Assembly: GCA_020723965.1 (NCBI GenBank)
Contig: DYHW01000001.1
Coordinates: 110,587-174,586, forward strand
Direction of reading: 5' to 3'
Length of the DNA stretch: 64,000 bases
Origin: Melioribacter sp.
Lineage (GTDB): Bacteria > Bacteroidota > Ignavibacteria > Ignavibacteriales > Melioribacteraceae
Part shown: one piece after another, positions 46,208 to 55,868 of the stretch
Layout: every line of letters begins with the position of its first letter
Position numbering within the stretch: the first letter of the stretch is position 1
Made by a program: the position numbers and the translations under genes
Notes under the pieces: generated by a model
Told to the model about the DNA's origin: nothing
What the model saw: the letters and a program-made list of their open reading frames with translations, nothing else
Database searches by the model: none

Positions 46208-46885
46208 TGATGGAAAATATCGAAAAATATTGGAAAAATTCATTTAATAAAAGCGCTGTTGAGCATAAGGAAGATCATAAAGTTGCTCAATGGAGCAAAC
46301 ATGGGTTAAAAAGAAGAATAAAATTTTTCCAAGAAATTTTTTATGAGACAAAACCAGAAAGCAAATACAATTTAATTCTAGATGCGGGGTGTGGTTCTGG
46401 AATTTATTCTTCGTTATTGAGAAGGGGGGGATATAGGGTTATTTCTGCTGATTATAGTTTGAACATGATTAAAGTAACTAAAGAGAAATTAAAAAAGGAA
46501 TTTGTTAGTATCGGATGTAAATGTTCTTCCTATCAATTCTAATTCTTTGGATTATATTATTTGCTTTGGTGTCTTTCAGTATATTTATAATGCCGAGAAT
46601 GTAATCAAAGAGTTTTCACGCGTTATTAAAAAGGGAGGTAGAGTTTTGATTAATGTTCCAAACAAAAAATTCTTTATGAAGCGTTCGGAACATTTCTATA
46701 ATTGGTATGATCCTGAAGATATTGGCGTAACATCTATACAACACGGGTTTACTCATTATCAATTCATAAATCTGTTTTTAATGCCTGTTTATTTAAGATG
46801 GTTGGAGCGTTTTTTTGACAAAAATATTTTCAACAAGAATTTTCCATGGTTAGCCCATGATTTAATAATATTACTCACAAAATAG
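46207..46885 (+). pseudogene. SAM-dependent methyltransferase with a +1 frameshift
   Basis: Two adjacent frames together make one type 11 methyltransferase. From ATG 46207 the first gives LILDAGCGSGIYSSLLRRGG and VISADYSLNMIKV (motifs I and II). The second frame, open after about 46493, gives LLVSDVNVLPINSNSLDYIICFG and KKGGRVLINVPNKKFF (motifs IV and V). They join if one base is removed from the A6 run at 46491-46496. A recent pseudogene or a sequencing or assembly error are both possible. Confidence 0.8.
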
Positions 46886-46886
46886 A

Positions 46887-47837
46887 ATGGCCTTTAAATC
46901 ATATTTTAAGTGGTTCCAAATAATTGGCATAATACTGCTGATCTATATTTTAACGCGGCTTGACCTTAATACGATCATAGTTAACGTAAAAAATTTTGAT
47001 CTAAATTGGCTGTTTGTATATGGTTTGCTGACAATATCTATGTTGATATTAAAAAGTTTAAGGTGGGAAACCGCTTTAAAAAAACAAGGCGTTAATTATT
47101 CTCTTAAAAAGATTCTAACAATTTTTACTATTACATCATTTTGGGGAATTATAACGCCCGGCAGAATAGGTGAATTTGGTAAAATATTGTATCTTCAAAA
47201 TGATAATCTCCCTTTTTCAAGAAGTATCGTTACTATAATTATCGATAGAATCTACGATATTGCTTTACTCTTTATAATGGGAATAATTTCATTTTTATTT
47301 TTTATCAATATTCTGGTTCCTGATCTGAGTCTGATAGTACTTATTCTTAGTGTCTTGATCACACTGATAATCATTATCTATTTTATTAGAGGAGGTTTGT
47401 GGGTCCTCTTAAAAAGAACATTAAGAACTATTTTGCCAAAGGATAAGTATGAAAGGTTGAATTCTGATTGGAGTCTTTTCAAAGCGGATTTTAGTTTTAT
47501 TTTTATATCGACTATTCCCAAAATGTTTTTTTATTCTATTATAGCCAGTTTATGCTATTATTTACAAATTTATGCAGTAGCGCTTGGATTTGGAGTGAAC
47601 GTATCATTTATTTATTTGGCATTGTGTTCATCCGTAGGGGCAATAATTTCTTGGATCCCTATCTCTATTGGCGGTTTAGGAACAAGGGAAGCAGTGTTTA
47701 TTTTTTTGTTGTCTAAGGTTTCGATCTCAACTGAGTCAGCAGTACTAATTTCCTTTTTTGATAGTAGTGTTTTTGCGATCATTGTTTTAAGCATTCTTGC
47801 AACGCTAAGTTACATATATCTAAAAAATTATAAATAG
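46887..47837 (+). CDS. Flippase-like/UPF0104 (YbhN-AglD family) membrane protein
   Basis: A 316-residue protein with about eight hydrophobic segments. LLILKSLRWETALKKQGV-type sequence near residue 55, FWGIITPGRIGEFGKILYLQ near 88 and the C-terminal ISWIPISIGGLGTREAVFIF near 258 are the family's conserved stretches. Relatives include lysyl-phosphatidylglycerol synthase membrane domains and AglD, and they may move polyprenyl-linked sugars. It starts one base after the frameshifted methyltransferase. Confidence 0.9.
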   Translation: MAFKSYFKWFQIIGIILLIYILTRLDLNTIIVNVKNFDLNWLFVYGLLTISMLILKSLRWETALKKQGVNYSLKKILTIFTITSFWGIITPGRIGEFGKILYLQNDNLPFSRSIVTIIIDRIYDIALLFIMGIISFLFFINILVPDLSLIVLILSVLITLIIIIYFIRGGLWVLLKRTLRTILPKDKYERLNSDWSLFKADFSFIFISTIPKMFFYSIIASLCYYLQIYAVALGFGVNVSFIYLALCSSVGAIISWIPISIGGLGTREAVFIFLLSKVSISTESAVLISFFDSSVFAIIVLSILATLSYIYLKNYK

Positions 47838-47952
47838 AGACCTCTAAAAAATTGGTGTCTGTCACATTGAGCCAGACTTGTGGGGATAAATGTACCAAAA
47901 CGGATAAATAAGAAGTCTTTAATATTTATATATCACAAAAAACAGCTTCTAA

Positions 47953-48783
47953 ATGATTTATAATTCCTTAACATTTGATGTCGAAGATTGGTATCAAGGA
48001 TTTATTTATCGGGGAATTTCCGGCTGGGAAAAATATGGTTCTCGTGAAAGTAAAAACGTTCAAAGAATCCTTGGTCTTCTATACGAATACAATACGAAAG
48101 CAACTTTTTTTGTTTTAGGAAGTTATGCCGAAAATAATCATGAAGAAATTAAACTAATTTTAAATGCCGGTCATGAAATCGCTTCACATGGTTACTCGCA
48201 TATTCCAGTGCCGCAACATACGAGGGCAAGTTTTAGAGAAGATGTAAAACGGACAAAAAAACTTCTTGAAGATATAACAGGCAAAAAAATAAGCGGACAC
48301 CGGGCAGCAAGCTGGTCTATAAATAAAGATTGTCTCTGGGCTTTGGATATACTAGCTGAAGAGGGATATCTCTATGACTCGAGTATCTTTCCAACAAGAT
48401 TTCATTCTTTTGGCATCAATAATTATCCTGCATATCCGCGCAAAATTAATTTGCAAAATGGCGGTGAGATCTATGAATTTCCCGCGCAAGTTTTATCCTT
48501 AGGTAATATTAAGATCCCGGCTGCAGGTGGTTTTTTTATGCGTGCATTTCCATATTTTATCTCTGAACTGTCTATAAAACAATCACAAAAAAAAGAAAAC
48601 CCCGGGATGGTCTATTTACATCCGTTTGATCTTGACCCTGAAGCGCCTAAATTAAAAACTAAATTATCTTTCAAGATAGTTCGCTATTATAATCTGAGCA
48701 AAACAGAAAAATATTTAAGAAGATTACTTAGCAAATTTAATTTTACTTCCATTGAGAAGTTGGTTAATGAATTCATGATCTGA
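47953..48783 (+). CDS. Polysaccharide deacetylase, XrtA-associated (DUF3473) type
   Basis: A 276-residue NodB-fold enzyme that would N-deacetylate a glycan. LTFDVEDWYQGFIYRG near residue 6 holds the catalytic aspartate pair, HEIASHGYSHIPVPQ near 75 is the HxxxH metal motif, and KISGHRAASWSINKD near 113 follows. The C-terminal region with AAGGFFMRAFPYF and VYLHPFDLDPEAP is typical of deacetylases from exosortase-linked EPS loci. No exosortase gene is in the window. Confidence 0.93.
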   Translation: MIYNSLTFDVEDWYQGFIYRGISGWEKYGSRESKNVQRILGLLYEYNTKATFFVLGSYAENNHEEIKLILNAGHEIASHGYSHIPVPQHTRASFREDVKRTKKLLEDITGKKISGHRAASWSINKDCLWALDILAEEGYLYDSSIFPTRFHSFGINNYPAYPRKINLQNGGEIYEFPAQVLSLGNIKIPAAGGFFMRAFPYFISELSIKQSQKKENPGMVYLHPFDLDPEAPKLKTKLSFKIVRYYNLSKTEKYLRRLLSKFNFTSIEKLVNEFMI

Positions 48784-48803
48784 ATAATTCTAAGGGAACC
48801 ACA

Positions 48804-51800
48804 TTGGAAATTTTTATAAAAATATTTCTTGCGCTTTTATTTGCGCTTTTTTGCGGATACGGGGTGGTTGGATTATTTCTTGCAAGAATCAAAGATGAAA
48901 AGAAAATAAAATCCTTGTTCTTTATTATACCTATAATAGGGTATAATATTTCTCAACTTTTATATTGGTTATGGTACTTCTTATTTGAAAATCACATTAT
49001 CAGTTTCTATGTGACAATTTCCTTTTTGACCTTTATAAACTTTGTTTATCTGTTTCTAAGCTGTAGAAAAGAGAGATCTTTTAATAATATTCTTAAAAGG
49101 TTTTTACCAGTTAACAAAGATGCATACCTTATTGTAGTTCTGGTTCTAATTTTTATTTTAAGTTCATGGCAGTATGTTGCTGTAGGCGAAGGGCATTATT
49201 ACCATTCCGGTAATGAAGATTTCTTTGACGGTATCAATGGCGGTGTGGCTTATTTAAATAATATGCCTCTCAATTCAATGCCGCAAGATTTTAGTTATGA
49301 TTGGCCTCTTCAGTATAGCAGCCAAGCATTCTGGCGGATATTACTTGGAGTTGGAGGAGTAGATGGTTTTTTAATTCAGGCAATTCTTAATTTGTTTTTA
49401 ATATCAATTGGTGTTTTTTGGCTTGCGAAATATGTATTTAATGCGAACCATCGAACTGCTCTTTGGATCAGTTTCTGGAGCGTAGCAGCGAACTTTTATT
49501 TAACAACATTCTTGAATGGTCATATTGGATCTTTGATCTATGCCTCGATGGCGCCGGTTTTACTCGGAATTATCATTTTATGGGGACGTAAAGAGCTTAG
49601 TTCTTATTGGTTGATCATCGCGGCGCTTTTGTTATATTCAATTCACATTACTTATCCGGGCCCAATTTTCTTTCTTCTTATTCCTGCTGCCTTATTAGTA
49701 ATTATTGAAAGAGTTATATTACCTTTGAATCTGCATAGTAAGTTTTTAGAGTTTTTGGGAATCAAAAAGGAAGATACAACTCAAAAATTCACGGGCGCAA
49801 TAGTTTGGCATAGAACTATACTTATCGGTTTATTAACAATAACTGCGGCAATCTTAATTACAATTTTAGTTTATGATTATTTTGAACCGCGGCGCGTGCA
49901 GGCAATCCTGCGCACTAATGTTAGTTGGAAAATTTCTCTATTCAAAGAAATGTTCCCCATCTTTTGGGGTATTTATCCTTCCGGCTCTACAGGCACTTTA
50001 TCTGCGCTGCCAATATTTATTTCAAATGAAATAATTAATACTATTGCGTTAATATTAGCCGGCTTCTTAACTTTTATTTCAATAATAGCTGCTCTCAAAT
50101 GCAGAAAAAACAAAAGCATGCATTTTCTTTTCACTTATGCGCTTCTGTTTTTACCTTTCTTTATTATGATGCGATACTTTTGGGGAAGTCCCTACTACTT
50201 TTATAAATTTTTGTACGTAAATTTTTTCATAGTTGTAATAATTCTTTTTCTTTGGCTGAATGATTTTTTAAGATCTCATAGGAAAGCATGGCTTAAAAAA
50301 TTAGTGATTGTCTTTCTTGTGTTCGTCGGCTCACTTAATATAATATGGAATATTTCAATAGGGGTTGATTATTATTTAAGACCATACAATGATAAAGATA
50401 AAATTGAAAATTTCTTTTCTCACACAACGAAAGAACAACTTTCACAATCATCTCTCGATATTCCCAATTTTCTATATGACTTAGTTTTTAGATATATATT
50501 TGCCGAGCATGGTTATCCCCGGTTAACATCCCGCCAAGATGCAAAATATCTTATCCAATTGGAAAATTTCGGCAATGTTCATCACAACTCAATTTCTAAA
50601 GCTCAAGAAAAATATAATAACGGTCTATTGAAGCTGGTTGAGATCCCTTCGAGCGATATAATTTCAACAACTACTAATTATGAACCGGAACACGCAGGCA
50701 ATATCAATATCAATTGGGTAGGTAACGAAATAAGCGTAAAACGCGGCGTGGTCATCTCTTCCTTATCCAATCTTCTGGATTTTTTAGGAACCAGTAAAAA
50801 CAGATCTCGAACTTTCATAGATATTACTGATAGAGACATTTATTTCATCCTATATCAAGCTCTAATATCAAAAGGGATGAAATTACAGACAAATGCATTT
50901 GCCGCTGATTGGTTTATTCAAGTGAAAGGGGACAAAAGTATCTTTGCAGATCTAAAAAATTCTAAAGTTGTGTGGGATGACGATATTTTCCAAATAGTAG
51001 AGATTCGGTCTGTTAGTCAAAAGAGAATAAACGAGCCGCGACAGAAACTTGATCTTTCGGGTTTGACAAGCGAGATAAAAAAGAATGGAAATAAAATATA
51101 TATAGACATGCCACACTCCGAACATCTCTATTTATACTTGTTACAATTCCTAAAAGAAAACGAGATCAATGTTGCCGATGACCCAGCTAAAACAGAGTTA
51201 TTCTGCAGGATTATTTTTAATTCCTCTTCTGGAGTTCGTAATTACAGTACCGTTAATCATGCCGGCGAAAAGATTTTGTGGCAGTCGGCTTCTTTCAATA
51301 TTTTCCAACGTGCATGGGAAGTGCAATTATTAAAAGTTCCGGTTGAGGATAGAGTTATTACTCAAAATGCTTCCGCGCCCGAATTGCCTTTGCGGTTCTT
51401 GAGCAATATTTCAAAGGGAGATTTCCAAGTAAGAATTTCAAAAATTACCCCCAGGGCTCAATTTGTTAGATTGCTGATATCGCCTGGTCCAAGTATTGAT
51501 TTTTCATCCTTTGCTCTAAAAGCAGTAAGTCTTAATAATGGAGCAGAAAAAATTTTTAATGTAACCAGCCCAAAGACTTTAATTGATCTTAACGTCAACG
51601 ATTTCAAGAATCAATCTGATTCAACACTAGAATTATTTTTGGAAGGAGAAAATTTGGTTGGCCGATCTTTACTTCCGCTCGATGATCGATATCTTAATTA
51701 CCAAATTCAAGCTGTAGAGCTTACGGACCAAATTGATTACTATTCTGACTATCTGATAAGCGCATTAAATAACAAAATACCAACAAGATTAGACCGGTTT

Positions 51801-53090
51801 TTAAACCTCTTTATAAAGGAAGAAGCGGTAAAAGATATAATTAGTAAAAAAGATTCTTTAAATATTTTCTTAGGCACAGGATGGTTCCCATTGGAGGAAT
51901 ATGACAAACAAACTTACAGGTGGACTGGCAAAGATGCTGCAGAAATTATTTTGAATAATATTGACGAGAGAGATAAAATTGCTGAAATAGAACTCGAACC
52001 CGGTCCAGGTTGCGGCAGCGCTCCGCTGGACATAAAAATATTTAATAAGAACCAGCTTATAAAAAGTGATGTTGTTGAAGGAAGAAAGAAAATACAATTT
52101 CAAATTCCCCAAGAGGCAATTACAAAAGAGAATAAACAAGTTATTTTAAGACTTGTTACTAAGACAGAAAATAAAAAGATCGCCTCCGATCCAAGAATAT
52201 TGAACTACAGAGTTTTTAATATTGCATTGAAAGAAGTTGAGAAGAAGAAAAATGATATTGACATTATTGATGAGAAAAATGACGATCAGATCCAGTTAGG
52301 CAATGGATGGTATTCTTACGAAATATTTAATGGAGAATCGTTCCGATGGGCAGGAAAAGACCCCGCCGAATTTATATTGAATAATGTTGGTGAGAGAGAT
52401 AAAATTGCTGAAATAGAACTCGAACCCGGTCCAGGTTGCGGCAGCGCTCCGCTGGACATAAAAATATTTAATAAGAACCAGCTTATAAAAAGTGATGTTG
52501 TTGAAGGAAGAAAGAAAATACAATTTCAAATTCCCCAAGAGGCAATTACAAAAGAGAATAAACAAGTTATTTTAAGACTTGTTACTAAGACAGAAAATAA
52601 AAAGATCGCCTCCGATCCAAGAATATTGAACTACAGAGTTTTTAATATTGCATTGAAAGAAGTTGAGAAGAAGAAAAATGATATTGACATTATTGATGAG
52701 AAAAATGACGATCAGATCCAGTTAGGCAATGGATGGTATTCTTACGAAATATTTAATGGAGAATCGTTCCGATGGGCGGGCAAAGACCCCGCTGAAATAA
52801 TTATTACTAAAAGAGATAAAGATTATCAGAAAGTTAAGTTGGAGCTCGAGCCGGGTCCTGGTTGCGCAGGTCTGCCTTTGAGATTAAAAATTTATCTGAA
52901 CAACAAATTGCTGCAACAAAAATCCTTTATCGGCAAAGAAATTTTATTTATCGATATTTCTAAAGCTTCGTTTAATAATGCAAATAATCGGTGTATGATT
53001 AAACTTGTTCCAGTTAGCAAGAATGCCGCTATTTCTTCTGACGATCGGATACTTAATTTTAGAGTTTTTAAAATCAGTCTAAATAACTAA
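48804..53090 (+). CDS. Giant membrane protein with repeated C-terminal beta domains
   Basis: A 1428-residue protein of unrecognised family. About 12 hydrophobic segments fill residues ~1-530, including an acidic loop FFDGINGGVAYLNNMP near 145, in GT-C fashion. A soluble part follows to ~1010, then three domains each built as LG(T/N)GWxxxE...RWxGKDxAE and ELEPGPGC. The first two domains are encoded by a 426-bp duplication (386 bp identical). The TTG start at 48804 has AAGGGA 6 bp upstream. I suspect a GT-C transferase with glycan-binding domains; this is not proven. Confidence 0.8.
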   Translation: MEIFIKIFLALLFALFCGYGVVGLFLARIKDEKKIKSLFFIIPIIGYNISQLLYWLWYFLFENHIISFYVTISFLTFINFVYLFLSCRKERSFNNILKRFLPVNKDAYLIVVLVLIFILSSWQYVAVGEGHYYHSGNEDFFDGINGGVAYLNNMPLNSMPQDFSYDWPLQYSSQAFWRILLGVGGVDGFLIQAILNLFLISIGVFWLAKYVFNANHRTALWISFWSVAANFYLTTFLNGHIGSLIYASMAPVLLGIIILWGRKELSSYWLIIAALLLYSIHITYPGPIFFLLIPAALLVIIERVILPLNLHSKFLEFLGIKKEDTTQKFTGAIVWHRTILIGLLTITAAILITILVYDYFEPRRVQAILRTNVSWKISLFKEMFPIFWGIYPSGSTGTLSALPIFISNEIINTIALILAGFLTFISIIAALKCRKNKSMHFLFTYALLFLPFFIMMRYFWGSPYYFYKFLYVNFFIVVIILFLWLNDFLRSHRKAWLKKLVIVFLVFVGSLNIIWNISIGVDYYLRPYNDKDKIENFFSHTTKEQLSQSSLDIPNFLYDLVFRYIFAEHGYPRLTSRQDAKYLIQLENFGNVHHNSISKAQEKYNNGLLKLVEIPSSDIISTTTNYEPEHAGNININWVGNEISVKRGVVISSLSNLLDFLGTSKNRSRTFIDITDRDIYFILYQALISKGMKLQTNAFAADWFIQVKGDKSIFADLKNSKVVWDDDIFQIVEIRSVSQKRINEPRQKLDLSGLTSEIKKNGNKIYIDMPHSEHLYLYLLQFLKENEINVADDPAKTELFCRIIFNSSSGVRNYSTVNHAGEKILWQSASFNIFQRAWEVQLLKVPVEDRVITQNASAPELPLRFLSNISKGDFQVRISKITPRAQFVRLLISPGPSIDFSSFALKAVSLNNGAEKIFNVTSPKTLIDLNVNDFKNQSDSTLELFLEGENLVGRSLLPLDDRYLNYQIQAVELTDQIDYYSDYLISALNNKIPTRLDRFLNLFIKEEAVKDIISKKDSLNIFLGTGWFPLEEYDKQTYRWTGKDAAEIILNNIDERDKIAEIELEPGPGCGSAPLDIKIFNKNQLIKSDVVEGRKKIQFQIPQEAITKENKQVILRLVTKTENKKIASDPRILNYRVFNIALKEVEKKKNDIDIIDEKNDDQIQLGNGWYSYEIFNGESFRWAGKDPAEFILNNVGERDKIAEIELEPGPGCGSAPLDIKIFNKNQLIKSDVVEGRKKIQFQIPQEAITKENKQVILRLVTKTENKKIASDPRILNYRVFNIALKEVEKKKNDIDIIDEKNDDQIQLGNGWYSYEIFNGESFRWAGKDPAEIIITKRDKDYQKVKLELEPGPGCAGLPLRLKIYLNNKLLQQKSFIGKEILFIDISKASFNNANNRCMIKLVPVSKNAAISSDDRILNFRVFKISLNN
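51966..52777 (+). repeat. 426-bp in-frame tandem duplication
   Basis: 51966-52351 and 52392-52777 are identical over 386 bp at an offset of 426 bp (142 codons). The identical block runs from GAGAGAGATAAAATTGCTGA to CGTTCCGATGGGC. A third, diverged protein-level copy follows to the gene end. Synonymous sites are unchanged too, so the duplication is recent or kept uniform by gene conversion. Confidence 0.96.
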
Positions 53091-53120
53091 TTTATAAATT
53101 GTAGATAAAGGTTTGCATGA

Positions 53121-53966
53121 ATGATAAGAGAAGGAGGGAAAAAAATATATAAAGGATATTCTTCAGGGAAACCTCTTTTAAGCATTATTACAGTCGTTTT
53201 AAACGGTGAAAAATATCTTGAGCAAACCATTCAAAGCGTCATTACTCAATCTTATGATAACTATGAATACATTATTATTGATGGCGGATCGGTTGATAGG
53301 ACGTTAGATATAATCCAGAAATATGATGAATCCATAGATTATTGGATAAGCCAGCCGGATAATGGGATTAGCGATGCATTCAATAAAGGAATTAAACTAG
53401 CAGAAGGAGAGTTGATCGGAATTATAAACTCTGATGATTGGTATGAACCGGGAGTATTTGAAAAAGTTGTGCAATTATATAATTCAATAACGCCAGATGT
53501 TATCTGCGCAGGGGTGCAATTCTGGGAAAGCAATCAAAAAGTGATCAGATGTTTTTCGGATATAAATAATATTATTAGAGAAACATCAATACATCATTCC
53601 GGAGTTTTCATAAAAAAATCAGTTTACGAATCTTTCGGAGGATTTAATACCGGTTACAAATATGCTATGGATTATGAGCTATTACTAAGGTTTAAGATGA
53701 GCGGAGTCAAATTCTGTAATTTGAAACAGATTATTGCAAATAGAAGACTCGAAGGAATTTCATATAAAAATAGAAAAGCGGCTATGCAGGAGATAAAGAA
53801 TGCGAGAGCAAAATATTTTTCTAAATTCAATTTATTATTAAACAATTTTTATATCTGGGCTAAAGATACCCTTGGAAGAATTTTGAAGAAGAAATTGTTT
53901 CGTCCTGTATATAAACTTTACTGGCGTCTGAAGAATAAAAATTTATTAAAGGACCAAGTTTTGTGA
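53121..53966 (+). CDS. GT2 glycosyltransferase
   Basis: A 281-residue soluble GT-A enzyme. LLSIITVVLNGEKYLEQTIQ starts the domain near residue 18, YIIIDGGSVDRTLDII near 50, and GIINSDDWYEPGVFEKV near 97 holds the DxD-like SDD. ISWIHHSGVF-like sequence (TSIHHSGVFIKKSVYESFGG) near 155 follows. It resembles WcaA/colanic-type transferases. Its TGA overlaps the GTG start of the next gene. Confidence 0.92.
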   Translation: MIREGGKKIYKGYSSGKPLLSIITVVLNGEKYLEQTIQSVITQSYDNYEYIIIDGGSVDRTLDIIQKYDESIDYWISQPDNGISDAFNKGIKLAEGELIGIINSDDWYEPGVFEKVVQLYNSITPDVICAGVQFWESNQKVIRCFSDINNIIRETSIHHSGVFIKKSVYESFGGFNTGYKYAMDYELLLRFKMSGVKFCNLKQIIANRRLEGISYKNRKAAMQEIKNARAKYFSKFNLLLNNFYIWAKDTLGRILKKKLFRPVYKLYWRLKNKNLLKDQVL

Positions 53967-55084
53967 AGATATGTTTTGTAACTGATTCATATCCTCCAAA
54001 TATTGGCGGCGCAGAGATTGTTATCCAAAATATTGTTGAAGGAGCCGCTAAGAGCGGTATTGAAGTGATTGTAATAACTACAAAAGCAAAAGATAATTTT
54101 TCTTTCCATTCTAAGATAAATGAGTCGCGCATAATTCGAATTCGAGTTCCAAAGTATCTTAGTAGATTTTGGTTTTTAATTCTTTCTTTCCCTCGAATTC
54201 TTTCAAATGCGAAAGATGCAGATATTATTCATGGAACAAGTTACGGCGGAATAATCCAGACATATATTGCCGCCAGAATATTAAAGAAACCAACGGTTGT
54301 AACTGTACATGAATTTATGGGGAGTAGATGGAAAAAATTTGCTAAAAATTTGTTTGCAGGCACATTTTATCAGACAGCAGAAAGTTTATTTATTAAACTG
54401 CCTTTTTCTAAGTTCGCTGCTGTTTCATATTATACTAAAGAGCGCTTAATTGAAGCGGGCGCGCCTGAAGACAAAATTCAAGTCATATATAATGGCAGGA
54501 GTTCAATAGAGTTCTCTGATAGTAAATCAACCATAGAAATTAGAAAAACAATAGGTCTTAATGCGGATGATTTTGTTTTTGCCGCCTATGGCAGAACGGG
54601 TTTAACCAAAGGGTTTGAATTTCTAGTTGAAGCGATACCAAATGTTTTGAAAGAAATAGAGAATTCAAAATTTCTTCTTATACTTACAAAAGGCGATAAG
54701 CGAATCTGGAGCCGGGTCAACACTGCTATTCAAAAAATTGATAAGAACCGTGTAGTTTTTTTTACCTCTTTGGAAAGAGAAAAACTATTTGAATATTTGA
54801 GCGCATCCGATGTAATTGTAATTCCTTCTCTCTCAGAAGGATTTGGTTATACTACTATTGAAGCTTCTATGCTGGGGAAAAAAATAATTGCATCTAATGT
54901 TGGGGCAATTCCCGAAGTAATATCCGGGTATCATCTTTTGGTCGATCCTCAATCTCCAGAAGCTCTGATAAAAGGATGTCTCAAAGCATATAAACAAGAA
55001 TTCCAATATAGAGAGCCAAGAATATTTGATTGGGATTCATCGATAAATAATTATATAAAATTATATAGAGAAATAATAAATTAG
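53963..55084 (+). CDS. Glycosyltransferase family 4
   Basis: A 373-residue GT-B enzyme starting at GTG 53963, coupled to the preceding GT2 by a GTGA overlap. ICFVTDSYPPNIGGAEIVIQ at the N-terminus is the standard GT4 glycine-rich loop. FVFAAYGRTGLTKGFEFLVE near 195 and IPSLSEGFGYTTIEASMLGK (E-x7-E) near 290 form the donor site. Acceptor and sugar are unknown. Confidence 0.94.
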   Translation: MKICFVTDSYPPNIGGAEIVIQNIVEGAAKSGIEVIVITTKAKDNFSFHSKINESRIIRIRVPKYLSRFWFLILSFPRILSNAKDADIIHGTSYGGIIQTYIAARILKKPTVVTVHEFMGSRWKKFAKNLFAGTFYQTAESLFIKLPFSKFAAVSYYTKERLIEAGAPEDKIQVIYNGRSSIEFSDSKSTIEIRKTIGLNADDFVFAAYGRTGLTKGFEFLVEAIPNVLKEIENSKFLLILTKGDKRIWSRVNTAIQKIDKNRVVFFTSLEREKLFEYLSASDVIVIPSLSEGFGYTTIEASMLGKKIIASNVGAIPEVISGYHLLVDPQSPEALIKGCLKAYKQEFQYREPRIFDWDSSINNYIKLYREIIN

Positions 55085-55115
55085 GATCAGCCATTATTAG
55101 AATTATGGATGTTGC

Positions 55116-55838
55116 TTGACTGAAAAGAGAACGGAAAAAATTTTAATTGTAATTCCTGCTTTTAATGAAGGAGATACGGTTGCTAAAGTAATTTCTGGAT
55201 GCAGGAAGCATATGCCCGAAAATGCAGATTTAATTGTTATAAATGATGGTTCTACGGACCGGACTTATGAAGTATGCCAGGAGGAAGGAATTGATGTAAT
55301 CAACACGCCGTTTAATCAAGGAATTGGTAATGCTCTGCAAACAGGTTTTCGATACGCCATTGAAAAGAATTACGATTTCTTAATCAATTTAGACGCAGAC
55401 GGCCAGCACAACCCCGCCGATTTACCGAAGTTTATTGAGAAATTGCGGGAAGGGAAATTTGATATAGTAATCGGGTCTAGATTCTTAAAAAAAAATCGTT
55501 ATGATGGTTCTAAGATCAGAAACATTGGCATCAAATTTTTTTCGAAATTGGTCTCGCTCTTAATAAGAGAAAAACTAACGGATGTAACTTCTGGTTATCG
55601 CGGTATGAATAAAGCTATATTAAATTTTACAATTGTTGATACGTTTAATTTCGATTATCCGGACGCTGATTTCCTTCTTACTCTACATCGAGCGGGTTTC
55701 AGGTTTTGCGAAATCCCAGTTACTATGGAAAAGCGTAATGGAGGTAAGTCGCAGCATAGTGGTTTGAAACCGCTTTATTATATATTCAAAATGCTGCTTT
55801 CAATATTTATTATCTTGCTAAGAAAAAAGAGTCGTTAA
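55116..55838 (+). CDS. GT2 glycosyltransferase, DPM1-like
   Basis: A 240-residue enzyme with TTG at 55116 as the likely start. ILIVIPAFNEGDTVAKVISG, IVINDGSTDRTYEVCQ and LINLDADGQHNPADLPKFI (DxD) are the GT-A motifs, and KLTDVTSGYRGMNKAILNF the downstream family motif. It has a single hydrophobic C-terminus (IFKMLLSIFIILL). It pairs with the DUF2304 gene that follows. It should form a polyprenyl-phosphate sugar. Confidence 0.9.
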   Translation: MTEKRTEKILIVIPAFNEGDTVAKVISGCRKHMPENADLIVINDGSTDRTYEVCQEEGIDVINTPFNQGIGNALQTGFRYAIEKNYDFLINLDADGQHNPADLPKFIEKLREGKFDIVIGSRFLKKNRYDGSKIRNIGIKFFSKLVSLLIREKLTDVTSGYRGMNKAILNFTIVDTFNFDYPDADFLLTLHRAGFRFCEIPVTMEKRNGGKSQHSGLKPLYYIFKMLLSIFIILLRKKSR

Positions 55839-55868
55839 TTATTCTGACTTTTTTAGAGGAGAATAATC

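Noticed and set aside
46489..46500. A-AAA-AAG slippery heptamer in the split methyltransferase, suggesting programmed -1 frameshifting
   Set aside because: The downstream frame is +1 (equivalently -2) relative to the upstream frame, so a -1 slip does not join them, and A6 is short for efficient transcriptional slippage.
47838..47952. GGTGTCTGTCAC-containing gap as an insertion sequence end
   Set aside because: No matching inverted end or duplication was found nearby, so it cannot be supported as a mobile element.
51870..52565. Two 89-residue minus-strand frames that look like duplicated genes
   Set aside because: They are antisense shadows of the duplicated domain in the 48804 gene; their similarity follows from the DNA duplication.
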